Source: CAZNMF01 sp035547155 (GTDB lineage: Bacteria; Acidobacteriota; Vicinamibacteria; Vicinamibacterales; SCN-69-37). From it: DNA of 8,970 nt. How positions within the stretch are numbered: position 1 is the first letter of the stretch; each line of letters starts with the position of its first letter. A program made the position numbers and the translations under genes. The notes below the pieces were generated by a model. It saw nothing but the letters and a program-made list of their open reading frames with translations, had not been told where the DNA came from and did not search any database. Where the stretch lies: assembly GCA_035547155.1 (NCBI GenBank), contig DASZVJ010000188.1, positions 1 through 8,970 of the forward strand, given 5' to 3'. Of the stretch, positions 1 through 6,938 are shown in pieces.

Positions 1-1530
1 GACGTCGACATGGAAGCGGAGGCCGGCGTCCGCCGCGAGCGCGCTCAACTGTCGCACATCAGCGGCAAGCGACGCGAGTCCTCCGGCATCGGCCGCGGTC
101 AGATCGGCGTGACCTTTGACGAAGCGCAGCGTCCGTGCCTCGATGGCGGCGATCGTGTGTGCGATCGACGGCTGCAGGCTCTGCGCGATGTCGAAGCGTG
201 TGACGCCGGGCACGAACGCGGCTTGTCGCGCGATCTCCCGCACCCATGCGGCGGGCGGATCGCCCGTCGCCGCGAGCACGCCGTCCGTCATCGTCAACAT
301 CGTGCCGGCCGGCGGACGCAGCGTCGACGTCGCGCGCGCGAGCACGAGCGCCGGATCGAGCGCGTAGTACGGCGACCAGTGGCCGACGACGTCGCCGGGC
401 GACAGTCCCGCCTCGGCGAGCAGCGACTGCGGATCGCGCGCGAGCGGATCGCGCAAGCCATACACCGCGCGTCGCCCGCCTTCGTGTCCCGTGTCGACGA
501 CGACGAGGCCGGGCTGCGCGCGGACGAGATCGAGATAGTGCGTCCAGCGGCGATGGCTGCGATAGAGGAGTCCGCCCCAGACGAGCAGGGCGATGGCGAT
601 GACGCTCGCGACGAGCCACGCACCGCGCGTGCGCGGCCGCTGTTCGTCGGCGCGGTACTGCGCTTCGAGCGCGCCTTCGAGCGTGGACCGCGCGTCGGCG
701 AATGCGCTCGTGTCGCCGTTGAACGACTCGAGCGCGTCGCCGAACTGGAGATGGATCGTCTCGACGAGATCCTGCAGCGTCGTGCGAAACTCGCGCGGCG
801 CCGTGCCGCGAATCGCGGCGGCGACGATGGCGTACGGCCCGGCTTCGATCCACACCGAGAGATCGCCGACCTTGACCGCTTCCAGCCCGTCGCCGTCGGC
901 CACGCGGAACGAGTCCTGGACGAAGTCTTTGATCGCCGTCAGCATGCCGGACACCATGTCGGCGTCCTGCACGTCGACCGCGTCGGCGTGCACGTGCTGC
1001 AGCAGCAGGCCGCTCTTGCGATCGATCAGGAAGATCTGCTCGACGCGATAGACGAGCGTCTTGAGCAGCAGCACTTCGGCGAACGACTTGCCGGTGCGCC
1101 GCGCTTCGAGCCGCCACTGCAGCGATCGCCACGACAGGCTGTGCTCGAGCGTGCGGTTGAGCGACTCGATCATGCCCGCCAGCGCTGCCGATACGGCTTT
1201 GCGGATCGCCGGACCCATGACGGGAAACAGCGCGTCGGCGAGCGGCTTCGGGTTGCGATGGACGGAGGCCGTGATGGCCTTTTCGATCGGCGGCGACAGC
1301 GCGCGCGTGAAGTGCGGATCCTGCGCGTGCTGCAACAGCACTTGCGGGAGCACTTCACCCAGATCCTCGGCGCGCGCCTTGGCGTCGTCGAGGCGCGCCT
1401 GTAGCGCGGCGAGCTGCTGCTGCTCGGGGGCCAGCAGCAATTGTCGCAGCGACGTCAGATCGGCGTCGCTCGCGTCTTCCTCGCCCTGCCGGACGCTGTC
1501 GTCCTCGTGCAGGACCGAGGGATCACCCAT
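1..1530 (-). CDS. OmpA-family inner-membrane protein with a long cytoplasmic N-terminus (C-terminus outside window)
   Basis: The reading frame is open for 510 codons from the ATG at 1530 to the left edge with no stop, so the gene is cut at its 3' end. Residues 1-300 are soluble and largely helical. They include the motif LRQLLLAPEQ (28-37), helical text to about 70, and a well-conserved-looking block FPVMGPAIRKA (101-111) through SLQWRLEARRTGKSFAEV. Residues about 303-323 form one membrane helix (AWLVASVIAIALLVWGG) followed by basic residues. Residues about 335-425 (HYLDLVRAQPGLVVV, YGLRDPLA, PPAGTMLTM) look like a BON-type periplasmic module. From about 465, TLRFVKGHADLT followed by a helix ending FHVDV is the opening of an OmpA C-terminal peptidoglycan-binding domain. 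An AAGGA sequence lies 5 bases before the ATG. The first 8 bases overlap the upstream gene, which implies translational coupling. Inference: a cytoplasm-to-cell-wall protein. Its exact function is unknown to me. Confidence 0.87.
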   Translation of the reverse strand, partial: MGDPSVLHEDDSVRQGEEDASDADLTSLRQLLLAPEQQQLAALQARLDDAKARAEDLGEVLPQVLLQHAQDPHFTRALSPPIEKAITASVHRNPKPLADALFPVMGPAIRKAVSAALAGMIESLNRTLEHSLSWRSLQWRLEARRTGKSFAEVLLLKTLVYRVEQIFLIDRKSGLLLQHVHADAVDVQDADMVSGMLTAIKDFVQDSFRVADGDGLEAVKVGDLSVWIEAGPYAIVAAAIRGTAPREFRTTLQDLVETIHLQFGDALESFNGDTSAFADARSTLEGALEAQYRADEQRPRTRGAWLVASVIAIALLVWGGLLYRSHRRWTHYLDLVRAQPGLVVVDTGHEGGRRAVYGLRDPLARDPQSLLAEAGLSPGDVVGHWSPYYALDPALVLARATSTLRPPAGTMLTMTDGVLAATGDPPAAWVREIARQAAFVPGVTRFDIAQSLQPSIAHTIAAIEARTLRFVKGHADLTAADAGGLASLAADVRQLSALAADAGLRFHVDV

Positions 1531-2128
1531 GCCGATCCTTGTCGAGGCCTGGAATCTGCAGCTCGTTCGTCAGCCGCATCGCCATCTCGGTCAGCAGTGA
1601 CGCGATGGTCGCGCGATCCGCCTTGTCGTTCCGCAGATCGGCCGACGCGCGGTTCAGACGACTGACGACGTCGTCGATGCGCTGACGGAGCTCGTCGGTG
1701 GTCGACTGCTGCAGATCGAGGATCTGCTGTCGCAGGTCGCGCTGCACGCGGCTGATCGTGTCGTCGATCTGACCGGTGCGCTTCTCGAATGCCTTGATCG
1801 AATCGCGCGTGTCTTCGGCGAGATCGCGCGTCGCGTCGAGCCGGGCGTCCTGCTCGGCGCGGATGCGATCGTCGAGCGACTCGGCTTCCTGCTTGATGAA
1901 CTGCTCGAGCGCGGTCAGCCGGCGGCGGACTTCATCGCGCAGCTCCGACGTCTCCTGCATGAGCCGCTCTTCGAGCCGCGCGAACCGCCGCTCGTAGTCG
2001 CGCATCTGGCCGCCGAACAGGATGTCGCGCACCTTGTCGATGTTGCCGCCGGCTGCGTCGTCGTTCGAGACGGGCGTGCCTTCGGTGGCCTTTGGATAGT
2101 GATCCTGGAAGGGAGAAGTCGTATCCAC
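1523..2128 (-). CDS. Coiled-coil protein of unknown function, partner of the OmpA-family protein
   Basis: This is a 201-residue protein starting at GTG (2128). GAAGGA at 2136-2141, 7 bases upstream, supports that start. There is no signal peptide and no membrane helix, so it is predicted to be cytoplasmic. Residues 1-30 are low in structure. Residues 30-56 hold a distinctive motif: DKVRDILFGGQMRDYERRFA followed by RLEERL. From about 45 to 165 the sequence is highly charged heptad-type coiled coil (for example ESLDDRIRAEQDARLDATRD and QILDLQQSTTDELRQRIDDV). The C-terminus (MAMRLTNELQIPG) is short and may be a docking tail. The stop codon TGA lies inside ATGGGTGA, which also starts the OmpA-family gene, so the two are co-translated. 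The N-terminal motif resembles residues 28-47 of that neighbour. I recognise the gene pair as a type annotated as hypothetical, and no biochemical function can be assigned. Confidence 0.88.
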   Translation of the reverse strand: MDTTSPFQDHYPKATEGTPVSNDDAAGGNIDKVRDILFGGQMRDYERRFARLEERLMQETSELRDEVRRRLTALEQFIKQEAESLDDRIRAEQDARLDATRDLAEDTRDSIKAFEKRTGQIDDTISRVQRDLRQQILDLQQSTTDELRQRIDDVVSRLNRASADLRNDKADRATIASLLTEMAMRLTNELQIPGLDKDRHG

Positions 2129-2217
2129 AGCAGCGTCCTTCGATACTCAGGAGGGCCCGAAAACGGGGGGCCAGCGTATCACACGGACGCGCGAAAGACT
2201 GTGATTTCAGCGGCTCC

Positions 2218-2244
2218 GACAATTCATCGTGGAGGCAGACAATT
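2218..2244 (+). repeat. Direct repeat GACAATT, 20 bp apart, possible operator
   Basis: GACAATT occurs at 2218-2224 and again at 2238-2244. The centre-to-centre distance is 20 bases, close to two turns of the helix, which would put both copies on the same DNA face. The copies are AT-rich in a GC-rich setting and sit in the divergent promoter region, about 90-115 bases before the peptidase start. The same bases read on the minus strand (AATTGTC) contain TTGTC, which resembles a -35 box, so they could instead be promoter parts. Binding by a regulator is inference only. Confidence 0.35.
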
Positions 2245-2281
2245 GGCGCGCGTACCGGCGTTGTTCTGCGCCGAATCGCGC

Positions 2282-2308
2282 TTGCAAATTCGTCAGTCGC
2301 CGTAAGAT
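2282..2308 (+). promoter_or_regulatory. Weak sigma70-like promoter candidate for the M28 peptidase
   Basis: TTGCAA (2282-2287) and TAAGAT (2303-2308) could serve as -35 and -10 boxes. The spacer is 15 bases, shorter than the preferred 17, so the match is weak. Transcription would begin around 2315, just upstream of the GGAGGA ribosome binding site at 2322-2327. Confidence 0.25.
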
Positions 2309-2332
2309 CCGGTCGTAACGCGGAGGACTCCG

Positions 2333-4615
2333 ATGACGTGCTCGTCTGTCGTTCGTCTGTGCGCCGCCGGTGCGGCGATGGTGCTCGCCGCGCAGGCGAT
2401 GCGGGCCGTCGAGCCCGCGCCGCTGCTCGGCTTCACGGTGGGGCGCGCCGACGCGCAACGTGCACGCGAAGCGGCGTTCGATGCCGCGATTCGCGCCGAT
2501 GAGATGCAGACGTGGATGAAGCGGCTGGCCGCACGGCCGCATCACGTCGGCTCGCCGTACGATCGCGAGAACGCGCAGTTTCTCGCGAGCCTGCTGACGT
2601 CGTGGGGGTACGAGTCCACGATCGAGACGTTCGACGTGCTGTTTCCGACGCCGACCGTGCGCGTGCTCGAGGAGATCGCACCCGAGCATGTGACAGCGAC
2701 GCTTGCGGAACCGACGCTGAAAGAGGACGCGACGTCCGGCCAGACATCTGAGCAGCTGCCCGTCTACAACGCGTACTCGGCCGACGGCGACGTCACCGCG
2801 GAGATCGTCTACGTCAACTACGGCGTGCCCGCCGACTACGACGTGCTCGCGCAGCATGGCATCGACGTGAAAGGGAAGATCGTGCTCGCGCGCTATGGCG
2901 GATCGTGGCGCGGCATCAAGCCGAAGGTCGCCGCCGAGCACGGCGCGATCGGCTGCCTCATCTACTCGGATCCGCGCGACGACGGCTACTTCAACGGCGA
3001 CGTGTACCCGCAGGGGCCGTGGCGCAGCGAGAACGGGGCGCAGCGCGGATCGGTCTCCGACATGCCCGTGTTTCCGGGCGATCCGCTGACGCCCGGCGTC
3101 GGCGCGACGAAGGACGCCGTACGCCTGTCGCGCGATGCCGCGCCGACGCTCATGAAGATTCCGGTGCTGCCGATCTCGTGGCACGACGCGCAGCCGCTGC
3201 TGCGCGCGTTGTCCGGTCCCGTCGTGCCTGTGGACTGGCGCGGCGCGCTGCCGCTCACGTACCACTTCGGTCCCGGACCGACGACGGTGCATCTGAAGCT
3301 CGCGTTCGATTGGAGCCTGAAGCCGGCGTACGACGTGATCGCGCGGTTGCCAGGTGCTGAGCGGCCGGACGAGTGGATCATTCGCGGCAATCATCACGAT
3401 GCGTGGGTCAACGGCGCCGCGGATCCCGTGAGCGGCGCTGTCGCGCTGCTCGGGGAGGCGCGCGGCGTCGGCGATCTCGTGAAGGCCGGATGGCGGCCGA
3501 AGCGGACGATCGTCTATGCGCTGTGGGATGCGGAAGAGCCGGGCCTGCTGGGATCGACGGAGTGGGTCGAGACGCACGCCGCGGATCTGCAGCGTCACGT
3601 CGTCGCGTACGTGAACTCGGACATGAACGGCCGCGGCTTCCTGTCCGTCGGCGGATCGCACAGCCTCGAGACGCTCGCCGGCGAGGTCGCGCGCGACGTG
3701 ATCGATCCCGAGACCGGTGTGTCCGTGCTCGAGCGCGCACGGGCGCGGCGAATCACCCAAGGCACGCCGGAGCAGCTGCGCGAGATTCGCGGCCGCGCGG
3801 ACCTGTCCATCAATGCGCTCGGATCCGGGTCCGACTACACGCCCTTCCTGCAGCACCTCGGCATCGCGTCGCTCGACATCGGCTTCGATGGCGAGAGCGG
3901 CGGGGGCTCGTATCACTCGATCTTCGATTCGATCGACGCCTACATGCGCTTCGTCGATCCCGAGCTGCGCTACGGCATCGCGCTCGCGAAAGTCGGCGGC
4001 CGGCTCGTGCTGCGGCTGGCGGACGCGGATGTGCTGCCGTTCCGCTTCGGTCCGTTGTCGGACACCGTGTCGCGTTACGCAGCCGAGGTCAGCGCCTTGG
4101 CGGACACGACGCGTGCCGAGACGACGGAGCTCAATCGGCGTCTCGCAGACGGCACGTTGAAGCTCACGGCCGATCCGCGCGAGACATACATGCCGCCATC
4201 GCCGCGCGATCCCGTGCCGTATCTGAACCTCGCGCCGCTGCGGAACGCGCTGACGCGCCTCAGCGGCGTCGCGGCCCGCTACGATCGCGCGCTGCAGGCG
4301 GCACTGGCGTCCGATGGCGGCGTCCCGGCTGCGGCGCAGCCCGCGCTCGACGCGGCGCTCATCGACAGCGAGCGCGCGCTCGTCAGCGACGACGGCCTGC
4401 CGCGGCGGCCCTGGTTCAAGCACGTGCTCTACGCGCCCGGGCTCTACACGGGATACGGCGTCAAGACCCTGCCGGGCGTGCGCGAGGCGATCGAGCAGCG
4501 TCGATGGACGGAAGCCGAGCAGCAGGCGGTGACGACCGCGGCCGCGATCGATCGACTGTCGATGCAAGTGCAGCGCGCGACCGAGCTGCTCGCCCCGCCG
4601 GCGACTCGCCGGTGA
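2333..4615 (+). CDS. Secreted M28-family zinc metallopeptidase, glutamate carboxypeptidase II type, with transferrin-receptor-like dimerisation domain
   Basis: This 760-residue exopeptidase probably trims amino acids from peptides outside the cytoplasm. GGAGGA 5 bases before the ATG fixes the start. Residues 1-25 form a signal peptide (a hydrophobic stretch ending in LAAQAMRA). A protease-associated domain spans about 130-300 (VYVNYGVPADYDVL, GKIVLARYGG, GDPLTPG). The catalytic domain carries the di-zinc site: H354 and D364 in HHDAWVNGAADPVSG, catalytic E401 and ligand E402 in WDAEEPGLLGSTEW, D430 in NSDMNGRG, and H528 in YHSIFDS. These match human GCPII H377, D387, E424/E425, D453 and H553, including the 10- and 28-residue spacings. 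SGSDYTPFLQHLGIAS is also conserved. Residues about 610-755 form the dimerisation domain (RPWFKHVLYAPG). At the human glutamate-binding pair Lys699-Tyr700 this protein has Gly707-Tyr708, so specificity for C-terminal glutamate is doubtful. The length is typical of the family. It is convergent with ybdD, 13 bases apart. Confidence 0.95.
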   Translation: MTCSSVVRLCAAGAAMVLAAQAMRAVEPAPLLGFTVGRADAQRAREAAFDAAIRADEMQTWMKRLAARPHHVGSPYDRENAQFLASLLTSWGYESTIETFDVLFPTPTVRVLEEIAPEHVTATLAEPTLKEDATSGQTSEQLPVYNAYSADGDVTAEIVYVNYGVPADYDVLAQHGIDVKGKIVLARYGGSWRGIKPKVAAEHGAIGCLIYSDPRDDGYFNGDVYPQGPWRSENGAQRGSVSDMPVFPGDPLTPGVGATKDAVRLSRDAAPTLMKIPVLPISWHDAQPLLRALSGPVVPVDWRGALPLTYHFGPGPTTVHLKLAFDWSLKPAYDVIARLPGAERPDEWIIRGNHHDAWVNGAADPVSGAVALLGEARGVGDLVKAGWRPKRTIVYALWDAEEPGLLGSTEWVETHAADLQRHVVAYVNSDMNGRGFLSVGGSHSLETLAGEVARDVIDPETGVSVLERARARRITQGTPEQLREIRGRADLSINALGSGSDYTPFLQHLGIASLDIGFDGESGGGSYHSIFDSIDAYMRFVDPELRYGIALAKVGGRLVLRLADADVLPFRFGPLSDTVSRYAAEVSALADTTRAETTELNRRLADGTLKLTADPRETYMPPSPRDPVPYLNLAPLRNALTRLSGVAARYDRALQAALASDGGVPAAAQPALDAALIDSERALVSDDGLPRRPWFKHVLYAPGLYTGYGVKTLPGVREAIEQRRWTEAEQQAVTTAAAIDRLSMQVQRATELLAPPATRR
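4597..4613. terminator. Short GC hairpin at the convergent peptidase/ybdD junction
   Basis: CCGGCG (4598-4603) and CGCCGG (4607-4612) form a perfect 6-bp stem around the loop ACT, extendable by one G-T pair. It overlaps the last codons and stop of the peptidase gene and lies 16 bases beyond the ybdD stop codon, so it could act for either strand. No T-run follows on either side, so it is not a canonical intrinsic terminator. At this GC content, hairpins of this size arise by chance. Confidence 0.22.
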
Positions 4616-4628
4616 GATTGCGTGGTCG

Positions 4629-4796
4629 TCAGCAGCACTTCGGCCGGCCGAATTTGGCCTTCAGCCGCTCGTCGCTGAACCGCCGCCATTCGGCCGCGCT
4701 GTGCGTGCGGCCGTGCGCCTGCAGATGCTGCGCATACGCGCGCTGATCGGACAGCTCGTGCACGAGGCCGCGCAGGACGCGTAAGCCGTAAGCCAT
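4629..4796 (-). CDS. ybdD: YbdD/YjiX-family small protein, CstA partner
   Basis: This 55-residue protein belongs to the YbdD/YjiX family, short soluble proteins encoded directly after CstA or BtsT carriers and thought to support their transport activity. The family pattern is present: an early helix (VLRGLVHELSDQRAYAQHL), then a conserved His near AHGRTHS, an acidic/aromatic helix (AEWRRFSDERLKAKFG), and the terminal double cysteine K-C-C just before the stop. E. coli YbdD likewise ends in RCC. The ATG at 4796 is the best start: GGAGG lies 10 bases upstream, and the family aligns from about residue 7. Both signals and codons 1-5 lie in a heptamer tandem repeat, so the residues MAYGL are repeat-encoded and probably not conserved. 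The gene sits 50 bases after cstA on the same strand and is almost certainly in its transcript. Confidence 0.87.
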   Translation of the reverse strand: MAYGLRVLRGLVHELSDQRAYAQHLQAHGRTHSAAEWRRFSDERLKAKFGRPKCC

Positions 4797-4844
4797 AAGC
4801 CGTAAGCCTCCACGCCCCGAGCCCCACGCCCCAAGCCGTAAGCC
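4781..4844 (-). repeat. Degenerate heptamer tandem repeat between cstA and ybdD
   Basis: Read on the minus strand from 4844, the 64 bases divide into nine heptamers: GGCTTAC, GGCTTGG, GGCGTGG, GGCTCGG, GGCGTGG, then one extra A, then GGCTTAC, GGCTTAT, GGCTTAC, GGCTTAC. All begin with GGC. The array starts 2 bases after the cstA stop codon and runs into the first codons of ybdD. The single extra A creates GGAGG, and the single T variant creates the ybdD ATG. Confidence 0.85.
4807..4811 (-). promoter_or_regulatory. Ribosome binding site of ybdD inside the heptamer array
   Basis: GGAGG reads across the junction of two heptamers and the one interrupting A at 4809. It is 10 bases before the ATG at 4796, slightly longer than ideal. 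No competing start codon with a better site is present in the frame. Confidence 0.5.
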
Positions 4845-4846
4845 CC

Positions 4847-6907
4847 TCACAGCTCCTCCGCATTCAGCTGCGTCGCCACGAACGGCGATTCCGTCGTCGT
4901 CCGCGCGACGGTGCCGCGCAGCACGCCGGCCCACGTGCGGATCGAATCGAGCGCGATCGTGACGACGAGGATCGCGAACACCGCGCAGACGGCCGCGTCG
5001 AGGCGCGCGTTGACGATGAGGACTTCGGTCGCGTGCACGCGCGCGGCGGCGATCGTACCGGCGTCGAGCGCGGCGCGCAGCTGCGCGGCTTGTGCGAGGA
5101 AGCCGAGATCGGGCAGCGGCGAGAGGATCTTCTGGTACGCGCCCGTCAGCGTGACCGCCAGCAGCCAGCCGAGCGGCAGACATGTAATCCACATGTACCG
5201 CGCGCCGTGCATCCGCACGAGGATGGTCGTCGCCACGCAGAGCGCGACGGCTGCAAGCAGCTGGTTCGCGATGCCGAACAGCGGCCACAGCGAGTTGATG
5301 CCGCCGAGCGGATCGCGCACGCCCTGAATCAGGAAGTAGCCCCACGCGCCGACGATGAGCGCGCTCGAGAACAGGACGCCGGGCATCCAGCTCGTGCGGC
5401 CGAGCGGCGCCGAGATGTGGCCGAGCAAATCCTGCAGCATGAAGCGCCCGACGCGCGTGCCCGCGTCGATGATCGTCAGGATGAACAGCGCCTCGAACAT
5501 GATCGCGAAGTGGTACCAGAAGCTCACGAACGCGCCGCCGAGGCTCGTCGAGAAGATGTGCGCCATGCCGAGCGCGAGCGACGGCGCGCCGCCGGTGCGC
5601 GCGAACAGCGTCTGCTCGCCGACCTGTCGCGCGAGGCCGGCCATCTGATCGACGGTGACGGGAAATCCCCACGACGAGATTGTCGCAACGGCTGCGGCGG
5701 GCGCCGCGCCGACGACGCCGGCGGGCGCGTTGATCGCGAAGTAGACGCCCGGCGCCATCACGCACGCGGCGATCATCGCCATGATCGCGACGAAGCCCTC
5801 GAGCAGCATGCCGCCGTAGCCGATCGGCCACGCGTGCCACTCGCGCGCGAGCATCTTGGGTGTTGTGCCCGACGCGATCAGCGCATGGAAGCCGGAGATC
5901 GATCCGCACGCGATCGTGATGAACGCGAACGGGAAGATCTTGCCCTTGAAGACCGGGCCGTTGCCGTCGATGAACTGCGTCAGCGCCGGCATCTGCAGCG
6001 TCGGATGGACGAGCAGGATGCCGACGGCGAGCAGCAGCACGACGCCGAGCTTGATGAAGGTGCTGAGATAGTCGCGCGGCGCAAGCAGCAGCCACACCGG
6101 CAGCGCGCTCGCGAGGAAGCCGTAGACGATCACCATGATCGCCAGCGTCATGCCGCCGAACGTGAACCACGGCGCGAGCGTGGGCGAGTGCGAGACGGCC
6201 TGTCCGCCGAAGATGCTCGCGATCAGCAGCACGAAGCCGATGAGCGAGCACTCGAGCACCTTGCTCGGCCGCCAGAAACGCAGATAGATCCCCATCAGCA
6301 CCGCGATCGGCATCGTCGCCGCGATCGTGAACGTCGCCCAAGGGCTGTCCCGCAACGCATTGACGACGACGAGCGCGACGACGGCGAGGAGGATGATCAT
6401 GATCAGGAGCACGGTGACGAGCGCGGTGAAGCCGCCGATCGTGCCGATCTCTTCCTTCGCCATCTGGCCGAGCGACTTGCCGTCGCGCCGCATCGACGCG
6501 AACAGGATCACGAAATCCTGCACACATCCTGCGAGCACGGCGCCGCCGATGATCCACAGCGTGCCGGGGAGATAGCCGAATTGCGCCGCGAGCGTCGGGC
6601 CGACGAGCGGGCCGGGACCGGCGATCGCCGCGAAGTGATGGCCGAAGACAATCCACTTGTTCGTCGGCTCGAAGTCGTGGCCGTTGCGCAGCCGCTCCGC
6701 CGGCGTCGCGCGCCTGTCGTCGAGCACCATCACTCGCGCGGCGATCCATTTGGCGTAGAAGCGGAAACCGATGAGATACGTGCCGGCCGCGGCGACGACG
6801 ATCCACAGGCTGTTGACGGGCTCGCCGCGCGTGGTCGCGAGCGCGCCCAGCGCGTAGGCCGCGAGCACGGCCACGCCGGCCCACAGAAGATGTTTGGCGA
6901 AACGCAT
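4847..6907 (-). CDS. cstA: CstA-family carbon-starvation / pyruvate transporter
   Basis: This 686-residue polytopic inner-membrane carrier compares with 701 in E. coli CstA. CstA was first linked to peptide use in carbon starvation and later shown to import pyruvate, like its paralogue BtsT. The N-terminal CstA domain is clear: after a membrane helix at 7-25 and another at 33-50, FGHHFAAIAGPGPLVGP (88-104) is the family signature, followed by GYLPGTLWIIGGAVLAG and CVQDF. SGFHALIASGTTPKML in mid-protein and the C-terminal run of helices (GINSLWPLFGIANQLLAA, YMWITCLPLGWLLAVTLTGA) correspond to the second CstA 5-helix domain. The protein ends FVATQLNAEEL. The ATG at 6907 fits the family start, but no Shine-Dalgarno sequence precedes it. 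A TACAAT box 15 bases upstream suggests a very short leader. It follows an MFS carrier and precedes ybdD. No carbon-starvation or pyruvate-sensing regulator is visible here. Confidence 0.95.
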   Translation of the reverse strand: MRFAKHLLWAGVAVLAAYALGALATTRGEPVNSLWIVVAAAGTYLIGFRFYAKWIAARVMVLDDRRATPAERLRNGHDFEPTNKWIVFGHHFAAIAGPGPLVGPTLAAQFGYLPGTLWIIGGAVLAGCVQDFVILFASMRRDGKSLGQMAKEEIGTIGGFTALVTVLLIMIILLAVVALVVVNALRDSPWATFTIAATMPIAVLMGIYLRFWRPSKVLECSLIGFVLLIASIFGGQAVSHSPTLAPWFTFGGMTLAIMVIVYGFLASALPVWLLLAPRDYLSTFIKLGVVLLLAVGILLVHPTLQMPALTQFIDGNGPVFKGKIFPFAFITIACGSISGFHALIASGTTPKMLAREWHAWPIGYGGMLLEGFVAIMAMIAACVMAPGVYFAINAPAGVVGAAPAAAVATISSWGFPVTVDQMAGLARQVGEQTLFARTGGAPSLALGMAHIFSTSLGGAFVSFWYHFAIMFEALFILTIIDAGTRVGRFMLQDLLGHISAPLGRTSWMPGVLFSSALIVGAWGYFLIQGVRDPLGGINSLWPLFGIANQLLAAVALCVATTILVRMHGARYMWITCLPLGWLLAVTLTGAYQKILSPLPDLGFLAQAAQLRAALDAGTIAAARVHATEVLIVNARLDAAVCAVFAILVVTIALDSIRTWAGVLRGTVARTTTESPFVATQLNAEEL

Positions 6908-6922
6908 GGTTATGGAAGCGCC

Positions 6923-6928
6923 ATTGTA
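6923..6928 (-). promoter_or_regulatory. Candidate -10 box immediately before cstA
   Basis: TACAAT on the minus strand differs from TATAAT at one position. A start about 7 bases downstream would leave roughly a 9-base leader before the ATG at 6907, matching the lack of a ribosome binding site. The expected -35 position (6946-6951, ACGAAG) is poor and lies in the octamer repeat. Confidence 0.3.
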
Positions 6929-6938
6929 GGCGAACCCG

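Larger units (their letters stand above)
2129..2332. promoter_or_regulatory. Divergent intergenic region between the coiled-coil/OmpA unit and the M28 peptidase
   Basis: This 204-base stretch separates two divergently transcribed genes, so it should hold both promoters. It is visibly less GC-rich than the flanking genes around 2195-2310. It contains the two ribosome binding sites (GAAGGA on the minus strand at 2136-2141, GGAGGA on the plus strand at 2322-2327), a 7-base direct repeat and one weak plus-strand promoter candidate, listed separately. I found no convincing minus-strand promoter and no terminator. A G-run lies at 2165-2170. Confidence 0.7.

Noticed and set aside
10..1404. A 464-codon plus-strand frame and a 357-codon minus-strand frame (59-1132) at the left end
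   Set aside because: Both are Arg/Ala-rich shadows. The coupled OmpA-family frame from 1530 has a ribosome site, a membrane helix and domain structure.
2207..4567. A 786-codon minus-strand frame opposite the peptidase
   Set aside because: It is rich in Arg, His and Ala with no recognisable domain, and it lies exactly opposite a peptidase with every catalytic residue intact.
4639..4652. A perfect 14-base palindrome TTCGGCCGGCCGAA near the convergent gene ends
   Set aside because: It encodes residues of the conserved YbdD C-terminus (KFGRP), has no loop and no T-run, and is expected at this GC content.
4629..6884. A 751-codon minus-strand frame ending with the ybdD sequence
   Set aside because: Only the last 55 residues match a family (YbdD). 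The rest is the shifted frame of cstA.
6912..6926. A 4-codon ORF (MALP) just before cstA as a possible leader peptide
   Set aside because: It has no ribosome site and no regulatory codon run or attenuator structure; it is most likely chance within the TACAATGG sequence.
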